A DNA stretch of 36,381 bases, from NCBI GenBank assembly GCA_018398765.1, contig JAHBMJ010000659.1, forward strand, positions 1 through 36,381. The letters are read 5' to 3'. Under the pieces are notes generated by a model, which worked only from the letters and a program-made list of their open reading frames with translations, made no database searches and had not been told where the DNA came from. Positions within the stretch are counted from its first letter, which is position 1. The number at the start of each line of letters is the position of its first letter. Shown in pieces: positions 10,002-20,690 of this stretch. Both the position numbers and the translations under genes were made by a program. The stretch comes from Chromera velia (Eukaryota; Sar; Chromeraceae).

Positions 10002-12640
10002 ATGTCTGCAGACATCACGTTCGAGCAGGCTCAAGCCCTTCTGAAGAAGGATTCAGGAGGGAAGAACCTGTACAGCCACCTGGTCTCTCTGTTGGCCAAA
10101 ATCGCGAAGGAGAAACCAGAGGATGCGTACGAGACTTTCGAGTCCATGTCAAGATACCTCAAGGAGGGGGGATTCAAACTCCAGACAGCACCACACCCTT
10201 CCTCCACACTCCCAAGCGACCCTGCCTTCAAGGTCCTTCCCTCAAATCTTACCAAAGATTTCCCTGTTTGTCCTTCCGTTCAAGCACTTTTCTTCACCTT
10301 ATCACATGAGGTTCTCTGTTGCTTCTACTTGTCGGTCCGCCTGTTTGTCTGCAGGAACTACAAAAGCAATGGATCGAGACCACCATTTCCCTGACCAACG
10401 TCAGTCTTTTGCTCAGACAGACCGCACTGGCTTTGCCCATGGAAGTCTTGTACACACTTCGCCTTCCCATTGTTTCAGCCAGCGGAGATCCGTCGTACAG
10501 ACCCACCAGTCGCCTGCAAGGTCACTGGTATCCATCTCACTCTCACTGTACCATGCCTAGCATACAGAGCACCTGGCACAACTACGGGTGCACCTTTCTT
10601 CGTTGTAACCCTGCAGACCTGTGCCCATCTAGGCATTGTTCCATTTGTATCTGTGCGTCGGTCTCAGTATCTGAATTTGTCAGATGGGGGAAGATGCAGT
10701 GTAGATTTCAGAGCAGGAAGATGGAACCGATTGATTGAAACACATTGACTTTTCAGGCTGGATGATGGATCAAATTTTGACGTTTCTTTTCTTCTCTATC
10801 TTTACTTCACTGTGTCCGTATTGGCTCCCTCCTTCTTTCCCTCCCTCCCTCCCTGCCAATGAGTTGGTGCAGAACCCGAAGGAGGAAGGGGACGATTCGG
10901 CCCTCGCAGAGATGCCCGACTGGCTTGCACAGGCGAACATGTTCGCGTGGGCAGGCGTTGGCTTCTCTCGTCAGGAAACCTACGAGATCCACTGTTCCCT
11001 CAGGGTGGGTGGGTGGGTTCTTGGGGGCTCTTTCTTCCTTCTACGTGATTGATACCTTCCTGCATACATACTGTCTTTGCGCAAATATGAATGGATATGC
11101 ACGGATACTGCAAGTCAAGAGTAGGCCTTCAGGCTTCGTTCAATCACTCCTCGGAAAGTGTGGGCGTTGTGTTTATGGAGAGTTCAGTTGTCCTCTGTAA
11201 CCCGACATCGTTCTCCTTCCCCCCCTCCGGAGATGTGCAGCAACTCTGGATGGATGGATGGATGGTCGACCTAGCAGTAGTGACAATGTTCTTTGTCCAC
11301 CTTATGCATTGACATTGCCACTTGTGTGCACCGCTTCTCTTGCAGCGATTTGCCGCGACGACAGAGGGACTGCAGAGCGTTCGGTTCTGGGGGAAGCTCT
11401 TGGGTCAGTCAGTGAGTCCGTCAGAACCGGTTCATGCACGCAGGGAGGCAGGCTGGAAATTGCGAACGAAGGACGGAATGGAGAAAGTAAATAGAAGAGG
11501 GAACGGGTGGCGAGGAGAGAGGAAGAAGAAAGAGAGACCTGACGCGCGAGCGGACGGGAGAGAGGAAGGAGGTAGGGAGGGTTGCGAACGCTCAAGCAGC
11601 CACCCCCGGTTTCTGTGCATGTTTCAGCTGGTCTTTCTGCACGCCCGCTGGCCTGCCTTTTGTTTGCCCTGTTGAGTACCCGCATCTAAGTCCTCCCCTT
11701 CAGCCACTCCTTTGCAACAGGGCCTCTCACTGCGTTTCCATCTTTTGTTCCTGCTCCAGGGAATCATCTTCGCAGACCGACTCTTCGAAGACACACATAA
11801 CACAAAAGCGTGTAGCCCCACAATCATGAAAGAAAGAAACTTTGTTGCATGGGTGTGCAGGCACTGAGGCAGACTATCTGGTGGCAGAGGGGCGGATCGA
11901 TGGTGGTGATGATGGTGGGTCGCTTTTTTTCATGAGGGAGGGAGTCTCCCTCCCTTCTTTCCTTCCTTGTTTGAATCCTTGCTCTCTTGGGGGGGGGTTT
12001 TGTGCTCTTTCTTTCTGTCGAGTGCCCGTCTTCATTCATTGTCTTCTTCCTTCAGTGTTCTTCTCTCCATCGGTCTTCACGTCTCTCTCGGTGTCGATGT
12101 TTCCGTCTTCCTGTCCGTGTGAAATAAGATGCTTCCCATTTCACCGAATGTGCATCCTTGGTTGAGTGTGTGGGATACATGGAATCGAGGCGTAGTGGAG
12201 GCTCTCTGTGGGGAAGTGAAGGCTCTCATGAATACGACGGCAGATTCTACAGAATGCGAGGATAGGCTCGTTCGTTCTCTTTCGGTCTGGCACCGCTCAA
12301 GCGTGTCGGAAAATTTTATGAGAAGAAGAAATGCACTCCATTTTTCTCAGTTGTGTTTCTTTCACTCTTCCCACCAGGGGACTTCCTCGAAGTTGAATGT
12401 TGGCGCACTGGACTATTTCTTCTGGAAAGATGTGATGATGTCTGTGTATGCGTGCGTTTGTTTGTCTGGCTACTGGCGGTCTCTCTGACTCTGGTTAAAT
12501 CCCTCCCTGTCTACCTGTCCCTCCCTCTGTACTTCAGGCGAAAGGGAAGACATCGAGCCCAGGGGCACAGGCGCCAACAAGTTTACCTACTGGGTTGCCA
12601 AAGATGGTCAGTACATAGATTGACATGGACACCAAAAAGA

Positions 12641-12691
<51 letters not shown>

Positions 12692-15625
12692 TGTAATCTG
12701 TGTTTCTCTGTCTGCCCGTTTGACTGTCTGCGTCCATGTTCGTTATCAGATGCGTCGCTCATTCATTGACTCTCTATGGTGAGCAGATTCTTGTGGTTTA
12801 TGACTTTCACTCCAAAGTCTCTCTGAGTTTGTATGAATGTTGGTAATCTCATTCTAACTTTGCCCGACATCGAAGAATTACCCCTGCCTACTTGCTTGTC
12901 TTGTGTTCCCTTTTGATTGATTGTGATGTGCAGCCAAGTCCCCGTGGACCATCCTTCCTGACGCTGCCCCGAATGAGGTTGGTTTTTGCTTCTTCTTTTT
13001 TTTCTTTCTTCCGTTCGTTCTTTCTTTCTTTCTTTCGTTCGTTCGTCCTTTCTTTCTTTCTTTCTTTCTTTCTTTTCTGTTCCTTTTCCAACATTGCTGT
13101 CGAAAACGTCTTTCTTTCTCTTCCTTCTCTCTTTCTGTACCCACCAAGGTTGGGCTTCCTTCGTTTCCCTCCCTCCCTCTCTTTTCGGATGTCTCACTCT
13201 CCTAGTTTTCCTTCACTTCATATTATTTCTTTCTATTTGTGTCTTGTTGCAAACAGCATGTTTCCTTTTGATCGAGAAAAAACTGCTAGTTGTGTCATGG
13301 TCAGCCTTTTGTTTGTTTTGTCGTGATCAAAGATTACCCTCCCCTCCCCCCTCTTTGTGTATGAATACGTTTTTGTGTGCAGATTCAGGTTGCAAGGCAA
13401 ATCAAAAAAGTACTCACAGGTCAACCTGCCTGCAAAATCTTTCGCAGTGTCGATCTTTTTGCTTCGAGTTGTCCTCCCTTTCATTTCCTTTTTTTGCTTT
13501 TTCCTTCCCGTCTCTCCTAAATTCTGCTCACGTTTGTGCAGGCACTCTTCGGAGTTAAGAACTCTTTCTCCTCTTTTCCTCTGATGAATTTCTTTCTTTG
13601 TGCTTTGTAATGTCTTCTTTCTTCTTGCCGCTCTTTCCCTCTTCTCTTCTCAGGCGACCTCACTCGCCCTGTGATCACCCATCCTCACTTCCCTGGGACA
13701 GAGAAGCAACTCGTCAGGTCAGGTCGGGAAAGGGGCCGTGTCCGTACGGGGTGCGTGTGTTGGAGTCAAGAGGGACGGACAGTGAGGGAGAAGAAACAGA
13801 AAGAGTCAGAGAGACGACCAAGATCTTTTTTTGCACCTTTTCTTCTCTTCTCTTCGCTTCGAACTTCCCTCGCTGCCTCCCCTTCCCCTCCCACTTGTGC
13901 ACAGTCAGTCAGTCTCTTTCTCTTTTTTTTACCACAACCACTGGGGCTTCTTCTGCATGCATCTCCTCGCCCTTTCTTTCTTTCACGTTCTCTCTTTCGT
14001 TCTATTCTTTCTTTGTTCAATTCTCCCTGCCTCCCCCCTCAAAAACGAATTGCCTCGATTCCTGCAGGGCCATCATAGCTCTGATCACTGCCGACACTGT
14101 GATCTGCCCTCGGGGGTACTTCCGCACACCGGAGGATTCAGGTGGGTGCGGAGGAAGCAGAGAGAACGTGCATGCATGAAGACCTGGCTCAGAAAAACAC
14201 AACAAAATTCTCTTGAGAATTAATTGCTTTCGGCTTTCTCTCATTTCTCCTCCTTGTTTGGCTTTCATTACGGACTCTTTCGGTTCACATCGAAAAAGAT
14301 GTCAAGCAAGCACAGGGTTAGTTGGTCAAACCGTGTTGTATGCGCAGGGTGTGAAACGTGTCATGTGTGTGCGCGCGTGTGTGAGCGAATGCAGAGGACG
14401 TGTTTGCAATCGAGAAGGACCCCGAGTACGAATTTCCTTCGGCTGCTGACCTCGGATCTCTGGAGACATGGACTCACTGCCGGGAGTTCATTCTGCATAC
14501 AGGTGGGTGGAGTGGTGCATGGGTGGGGGGGGTGTGCAGGTTGGGAGACGTCCTTTCAACACGTTTGTTTTCATTCTGCTCTTTTCTTCTTCTTCCCGGG
14601 CCTGCATGTTCCCCTGAATACTTCTGTCTACCCAAATGCCCAAATGCAAATGCAGGCAAGTGCAACTACCCCGAGGTGGACGAAGAGAACGAAGAACTGG
14701 CAGCAAAAGTGGGTCAGAGAGAGACAGAGAGAGGTTTGTGTACGTGCAGATGCATGTATCTATGTAAGGAGGGATTTTTTCTTCCGAAGGAGAAAAAGGC
14801 CGGGGTGGCATAGAGACAAAGAGTTAGATAGTGAAAGGCGGAGCCCCCATGTCTCGTCTCTCAGTGAGAGGAAAGCGTCAGCAATCACTTGAAATCGTTT
14901 ATTAGTAGCCCCTGGACACTTCTTTGTTGGCATGTTTGACATTGTCCGTTTTCTGGTTCGCGCGCGCGCGCGCACACACACACACACACACCACACACGC
15001 ACAGAGAGGGAGAGAGAGAGAGAGGGAGAACAAACAGCGGAATCAAACATATCTCACCCCCCTTGTCCACCTTTCAATGTGACTTCCTGTCTGACTGACT
15101 GACTGACTGTCTCACCTAACTTCAGGTGGCGGCGATGAAGGAGGAGGACCCTGTTCAGGAAGTTCTTCGAGGTCTCGACGCTGACAAACGTCCGTCCATC
15201 TGTCCTCCCCTGTCCTCCTGTGCGAAGCTTCTTTTCTTAGCTGTTGTTGTTTCTCTACAAAGAAGTCCTATCGTCTGTCTACCTTTTGGCTGCCCTTCCA
15301 TTCGTTTGGTGGCCCTCTGATTCCTTGCACTTGCGTGCTTGCGTGCGTCAATTGGTGACCCTCTGAATCCTTGCAATTGAGTCTTTACTTCGCATACTGT
15401 TGCTACTCCTTTCCTCCTCCTTCTGAGTCCCTCTGGCTCGATCAGAGACAACGTGTGCTTTGCTTGACTTTCTTTTCATGCCCGCGTGCATGCCTGCAGC
15501 TGTGATCCCAGAAGTGGAGGGTGCTGAAGCAGCGTGGGGTGTGCAGAAGTTCGGAGACCCTTGCAAGTACACACAGGAAGGGGGGGAGGGAGAGACGGCA
15601 TTCACAGTGACGGTGCGTCGCGAAG

Positions 15626-15690
<65 letters not shown>

Positions 15691-17091
15691 TGGCTGCGTG
15701 TTTGTCTGTCTGTCTGTCTGCATGTCAGGAGTCTAAGAGAAACAAACACAGAGCCTGTCAGTGTGTCCTCTTCTCAGAAAAGACGCTGAACAAAAAGAAA
15801 AAAAACAAACGGACAGGTGAAGAAGTCTGCCTTTTCATATTGTTTCTCCCCCTCTTAGTCGTCGTCTATATGTGCCGTATATGGGTGTTTGTTGGTGCAT
15901 ATTTGAGTGTCTATGTGCGTCCAGACGCATGCATGTGTTCTGCGTGATGAGTATGTGTCCTCCCTCAATTCGAACTCCCTCATGGAAGCAGGCTGTGACG
16001 AGTCTGAAGTGGCCGGGAGCGATGACCGTCTCTCAGGGCAAAAGCTTCGCTTCCGTGTACATCGGGTACGGGCACGCGGCGGGGGTCCCTTCCTTCTTCC
16101 CTCCCGCGCCTGGTCAGTCAGTCAGTCCTTTTCAGTGACTCTGCGTAGCTTTGCAGGTTGTCTCAATCAGAGCCTTCCTTCCTTCCTTCCTTCCTTCCTT
16201 CTTCGTTCACTTTCTTCTTTCTGTCGCTGTGTTGGTGGGTGGGTGGGTGGGTGGGTGAGTTGGTCGGCGAGAAAGGTCCTCCAGTTCGTCTCTCTTTCAC
16301 TCTGTCTGACTGACTGACTGACTGACTGGCTGTCTGTCTGCGCGAACGACAAATCTCTGCCAGACGGAGATTCATGACTACGCGAAAAGAAGGTTGCTAT
16401 ACGGGTGAATGAATGAATGAGTGAGTGAGTGAGTGCAGCGGAGATCCAGGACGAACCGGTCGACGGCCAAGAACAGCCAGAGCCCCACCCTCTCGAGGAA
16501 GACGACAAGTCCGGTCAGTCAGTCAGTCAGTGAGTGCGTGCGTGCGTCAGTCTGTGAGTCAGTGACTCAGCCAGTCAGGGGGGTGCATCGGTGTCTCCTT
16601 TGTGTCTTCAGTGTACTTCTGTGCCACATAGACTCACTCTCTTTTTGAAAGGGTGGACCGTCATGCAGTGATGATCTTTCACGTGATCCCGTCAAGGAGA
16701 AGGAAGCACGAACCGCTTTGCTTCGTCGGCCAGTTGGGGATTCGCGTGTTTGTCTGCCTGCCTGCCTAGGCGCCTGCCTGCCTGCCTGATTGTGGACTTG
16801 AGAGAGAAAAAGAAAGGGGGGGCGGAGAGTGGGTACTCAGAATGAATTGTTTTTTCTCTTGAATCCTTCTTTCTCTTCGACATGAGACGAGAGAAAAGAA
16901 CCGCATCGGTCTCCCTCACTGGCTCGGACAACCAACAAAGCCTCGATCGAACATTCTCAGTGCGTATCAGCCAGCACCCGTCTCTTTGTCTGTCTTTCTT
17001 GGTCTCTCGGGTGCGTGAAAAGAAAAATAGATTTATAAAGAAAGAAACATAAAGTCTCTCTCTCCCCGCCCTAAACCCCCCGTCTGTGTGT

Positions 17092-17131
<40 letters not shown>

Positions 17132-17178
17132 ACAAACTGGAAGAGGATCCCCTGGAGGAGGGCGCAGACGCCGAGTGA
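10002..17178 (+). CDS. RSPH4A/RSPH6A-like: Radial spoke head protein, RSP4/RSP6 (RSPH4A/RSPH6A) family
   Basis: Eighteen exons: 10002-10232, 10355-10399, 10479-10520, 10873-11004, 11346-11403, 11861-11902, 12538-12606, 12934-12977, 13383-13419, 13654-13717, 14068-14141, 14395-14502, 14656-14708, 15126-15189, 15500-15612, 15992-16112, 16439-16513, 17132-17178. All use GT-AG and every phase matches, giving 1419 nt, 472 residues, against about 465 in Chlamydomonas RSP4. Family landmarks appear in order: MFAWAGVGFSRQE, VRFWGKLLG then TEADYLVAEG, RGTGANKFTYWV, ARQIKKVLTG, VITHPHFPGTE, VICPRGYF, WTHCREFILHTGKCNYPE, and WPGAMTVSQGKSFASVYIG with YGHA. The C-terminus is acidic (EEDPLEEGADAE). The family forms the radial-spoke head that contacts the central pair in motile 9+2 cilia and transmits control to dynein. 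An extra small exon in the long 11903-12537 intron cannot be excluded, but length and phase do not need one. Confidence 0.93.
12641..12694 (+). repeat. (CT)n(GT)n compound microsatellite in an RSP4/6 intron
   Basis: A pure CT run changes directly into a pure GT run on the sense strand, shortly after the donor at 12607. Confidence 0.9.
13000..13078 (+). repeat. (TTTC)n with (TTCG) interruptions
   Basis: A tetranucleotide tract of TTTC and TTCG units in the RSP4/6 intron after the exon ending at 12977. It gives low-complexity Phe/Ser-rich open frames that are not genes. Confidence 0.85.
14960..15025. repeat. (CG)n(CA)n(GA)n compound microsatellite
   Basis: CG repeats (about 14960-14972) pass into CA repeats (to about 14998), then GA repeats. 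The alternating purine-pyrimidine part is a classic Z-DNA-forming sequence. It lies in the RSP4/6 intron before the exon at 15126. Confidence 0.9.
15629..15688 (+). repeat. (CT)n(GT)n compound microsatellite
   Basis: About 14 CT units followed by about 16 GT units, 16 nt after the donor at 15613 of the RSP4/6 gene; same order and orientation as at 12641. Confidence 0.9.
16113..16438 (+). repeat. RSP4/6 intron made largely of tetranucleotide tracts
   Basis: The intron opens with GTCAGTCAGTCAGTC. It then holds (CTTC)n at 16172-16203, (GGTG)n at about 16234-16258, (GACT)n at about 16304-16328 and (GAAT/GAGT)n at about 16405-16435, which runs up to the acceptor. Most of the intron is simple sequence. 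Confidence 0.85.
17084..17129 (+). repeat. (GT)n abutting the last RSP4/6 acceptor
   Basis: About 22 GT units, with one TA-containing break, end in GCAG at the acceptor of exon 18 (first coding base 17132). The usual pyrimidine tract is thus replaced by a TG repeat. Confidence 0.9.
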
Positions 17179-18360
17179 GAGGAGAAGAGAGAGCAAGAAG
17201 GGAGGAAGGGGGGGAAGGAAGAGAACTCCATCTATTGCATCGCTGCTCATACAGAGGGCGTTCTTCTCTTCATACAGTCTTCCCTTCTTTCCCCTTCTCG
17301 TCTCCTAGCTCTGTTGCCTCCTCCCTCTATTGATCACTTGGTTGGGTCGGGGCGGAGTCTGTCTCTCTCTATATCGACCGGGGGGGGAAGGAAGGGCTCG
17401 CCGTTATCCTCTTTGTGTCCTTTCTTCCTTCGTTTCTTGATTGTATACAGTCTCTGTGGGTGGGGGGAGGATGCGATGCTGCGATCCATTCGTGAATGTG
17501 CTTGCCAGGTGAAATGAGACAAAGAGGGCAGAATGCGGTTGCGGTGCGTCGTTCCCTCCTCGATGCTCTCTTGCCCCTTGGGTTTTCTCTGCAAGTTTGA
17601 TTGGGAGGTTGGCAGAGGGGCTGAGTTTGAAGCAAAGGAATGAGTTCATTCGGGTCTCTGGAACACATTTCCCGTTGTACGTGCAAAGCTTCCACAAAAT
17701 GCGTGCTTTCCTTTGGCCTCAAGATACGAAAACATGCCTGTACATCCACAAGTACCCAGACAAAAAGGCTACTCATAAAACGGCAAGCATGCGGAGGAAA
17801 AACTTGCAGATCAGAATTAAAACTTACATATAATCCGTGTAATGCATTGTATATACATAAGCTCTTTGAGAACGTTTCTAATACAGAAAATATCATAAAC
17901 ATAAAACTCATGATGTTACGCATCATTGCAATCGATCTCCCTATAGCGATCTACTTTACAGAATTAATTTCAGCTTTCATATTTTTTGATCATTTCTCAT
18001 CTAGTTTCTCATATAAAATCTAGTGTGATAGTCATAGTCATAGTCAAATAAGTATAAATTAAAAACTAAATTAAAGCAAAATTAATAGAGTCTATTTAAA
18101 TTGAATCTACTGTGAAATTCGATGTAAGTCATGTATGTAATTCTTACAACTTGATACAATACGTATGCCGGGGGCGAGTAGGGTGCTTTTTGCCCCCCTG
18201 AAGCGGTGTATTTCCGCAAAAAACTGGTTCTCATAATTGCTATTAATTGGTAAGGAGTTAGAAGCTGAAACTTTATGTAAAAAGACGTTGTAACGATAGA
18301 AAAAGAACTATGGAACAGATTTTTTATATCATTTCTAGAAACATAGGCTGCCATATAAAT
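17179..18360. other. RSP4/6 3' flank passing into AT-rich DNA
   Basis: 17179-17800 probably includes the 3' untranslated region; no poly(A) signal can be fixed. From about 17815 the sequence becomes strongly AT-rich with short TAGTCATAGTCA repeats and no coding frame. Confidence 0.5.
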
Positions 18361-19570
18361 TTTGTGAGTGGGTTAGCTATAGGTGTAGGGCAGTATAGAG
18401 ACGCGTCCTCTTCTTTGGTATTATCTATGCGCGGGCTCCCTTGATCTTCAAGTGAGGCTGTGTTTTACGGGTTTTAAAAGTTCCTCGAGGTGGAAGGGGC
18501 AAGAGCGGTCCTCGGTTGTCCCCGGTAGATCGGTGCTGGACAGAATTGCCTATCAGGGGGTTCAAGTGTTTTCTGTTTAGGTGTCCAGGGACAGGGTCGT
18601 TGTTTTCAGTGCCTTTAGATTAGGAAAACTGACCGTGTTGAGTGTGTTGGCCTCTTTGGGCTTCTTCTGTAGCTGGGGCCAACTGTGAGGAGTCACTTAC
18701 GGAGAGTGGTATGGGAGAGCGTTGTCCCCACTCGAATACCGCTTTAAGGTCCTCTTCAGTCGGGTACGCTACCCTCTGATACAAGTAATACGGCGGTCAA
18801 AAGCGCGACGTTTTATCAACGGGGTCGTTGACCCAACAATTGACGGCGGGATTGATGGGCTTTCAGTCGGCGACTAAAAGTCTAGCTGAAAGTGTTTCTC
18901 TACAGGTTTGGGGAAAACGTGTCTCGTCTTTTTTTCAGAGAATTGGGCAGCGCTTCATGGTACCCCCTAGTTTGGAAGGGAATTTCTGCAGAGATGAGAA
19001 GAGACGTCGTGCCTGTCCAAAAAATAGATAGCGCTTCACGGTCTAAGACTTCTTCGGTCTTTGGAGACAAGTTTCGTCTTCTTCACCTCGAAGGTCTCCT
19101 TACAGGTGTCGCAGGCTGGGACGAAGGTGTGGGAGCGTACTTGCTGGTGATGTGCTGATGGAGGTAGAGTTCGGCCCTTATTGAGCGGTTTCCATCTATC
19201 TCTGTCTCTGTCTGCAAGGAACTTTGCGGTGGAGACGCGGAAGGGAATAGCAGAAGTAGACAGTAGTCCTTCATGGTCTATCTCTGTCTGGAAGGAATTT
19301 CTGGCAGAAACGCAGGAGAGAGAAGGTTGCTTGCTGTTGAAACAGTAGAAGCTCGAAGCTGGCAAGTCACCACGTATTGCAGACTTCTTATCTGACTCCT
19401 GGTATACGGACCTAGTGTGTGAAGGTAAGTGTTCTAAAGGTCAGTGTAAGAGACTGGATGTCAGAGTTACAGAGTATGAAATCCTAAGAGAAAGGATGCG
19501 AGAGTCTTGATCAAAGAGTCAGAGAAATCTTAAAGGCTAGACTACGAATGTCTAGTACTTCTGCTAAGAA
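18361..19570. other. Unassigned mixed-composition DNA with a diverged tandem repeat
   Basis: No gene recognised. Three related segments at about 18951-19006, 19189-19245 and 19269-19322 share TTCATGGT or TTCCATCT, then GG/CAAGGAA-TTT-TGC, then GAGACG/AAACGC and a GAAG/GGAG-rich end. This region may be the remains of a mobile element, but no terminal structure or coding motif is visible. Confidence 0.45.
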
Positions 19571-19969
19571 AACTTGCTTTCCAAATTTCATCTCTCAGGC
19601 ATAAATACAAAAAATCAGCCCCAAATCTGCCAGTCAGTCTGCCTTGATATTCCGTTCAGTCTGCCAGTCAGTATGAACGCGCACATTCTTTCTGTATTAG
19701 ACTTTTTCATTAATATTTTTTCCGGTCTGCCAAATGATATTCCCCTTCTTGTATTTAGTTACTTCCTTATAGACTCATCTTTTTTTATTTAATATTTTAT
19801 AGTCTGCCATGCAGGGTGCTTTTACTATACTCCACGATTTCCTGTTACACTCCAACACCTGCCTCTTTTTTTTTTTACGTGGCCACCTTTTCCAAACATG
19901 CCATCTCCCCCGTTGTACGTTTTGCCTTTTTTTTTTTTCTGTTCGTTTTAAATTTGTGTTTTTTTTACA

Positions 19970-20232
19970 TGGTCTGCAGCATGGTCTGCCATAGGGTCTG
20001 CTGCGGGAACTGCTCGTGAGTCTACTATACGGTCTGCTAAATAGTATTCTAGATCTGCCATATGGTCTGCCATAGGGTCTACTGCAGAAGCTGCCAGCGA
20101 GTCTGCTATATAGTTTACTGCGGGATCTGCTGCAGGAGCTACCAGTAAGCCTGCCGCAGAAACTGCCAGCAAGACTGCCACAGGAGCTGCCAACCGGTCT
20201 GCTGTGTGATCTGCTGTAGGAGCTGCGAGCAA
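19970..20232. repeat. Minisatellite of a 12-bp unit, about 22 copies
   Basis: Degenerate head-to-tail copies of a unit close to GTCTGCCATAGG (variants ATCTGCTGCAGG, AGCTGCCAGCGA and others). Because 12 is a multiple of 3, the frames stay open: the minus strand reads a 4-residue Ala/Asp-rich pattern for over 90 codons. AT- and T-rich DNA lies on both sides. I see no start or splice evidence for a real gene. Confidence 0.8.
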
Positions 20233-20690
20233 TTAAGTCTACTACTATATTATTTTTTCAAGTTTTTAAACTCATAAATCGAAGACCCATCTTACTTCCG
20301 TTTTCCTAGCCCAATAGCTGCAGTGCAATTTTATACATTATGATGGTTATCTTTTTACTTCAAACTAATTTGATGTCTATCACTTGGTTGGGACACTTGC
20401 TGGCTATCTTACTTATTTACTTCTAAGTGAGTCAAATTGAATATTTACCTTTTGACGTAATTCTAGTTTGCATCTAGCCACTAGAGTTAGTTGGAGTTTG
20501 GATAGAGACAACTAACTCAGACCAGGCTACTAGGAGACCGTAACATACTGAAGGTCGACGAAAAACTTGTGACAAAGACAAAGAGACCTCCAGATCGCTC
20601 CTCCGATTCTCCCGCCCCCGTTCGAAGTCCGCCTCCGGTTCTCCCCCCCCTCGCTCTTTCAAATGAGTTGGCATACGCACGTCGGATCCC

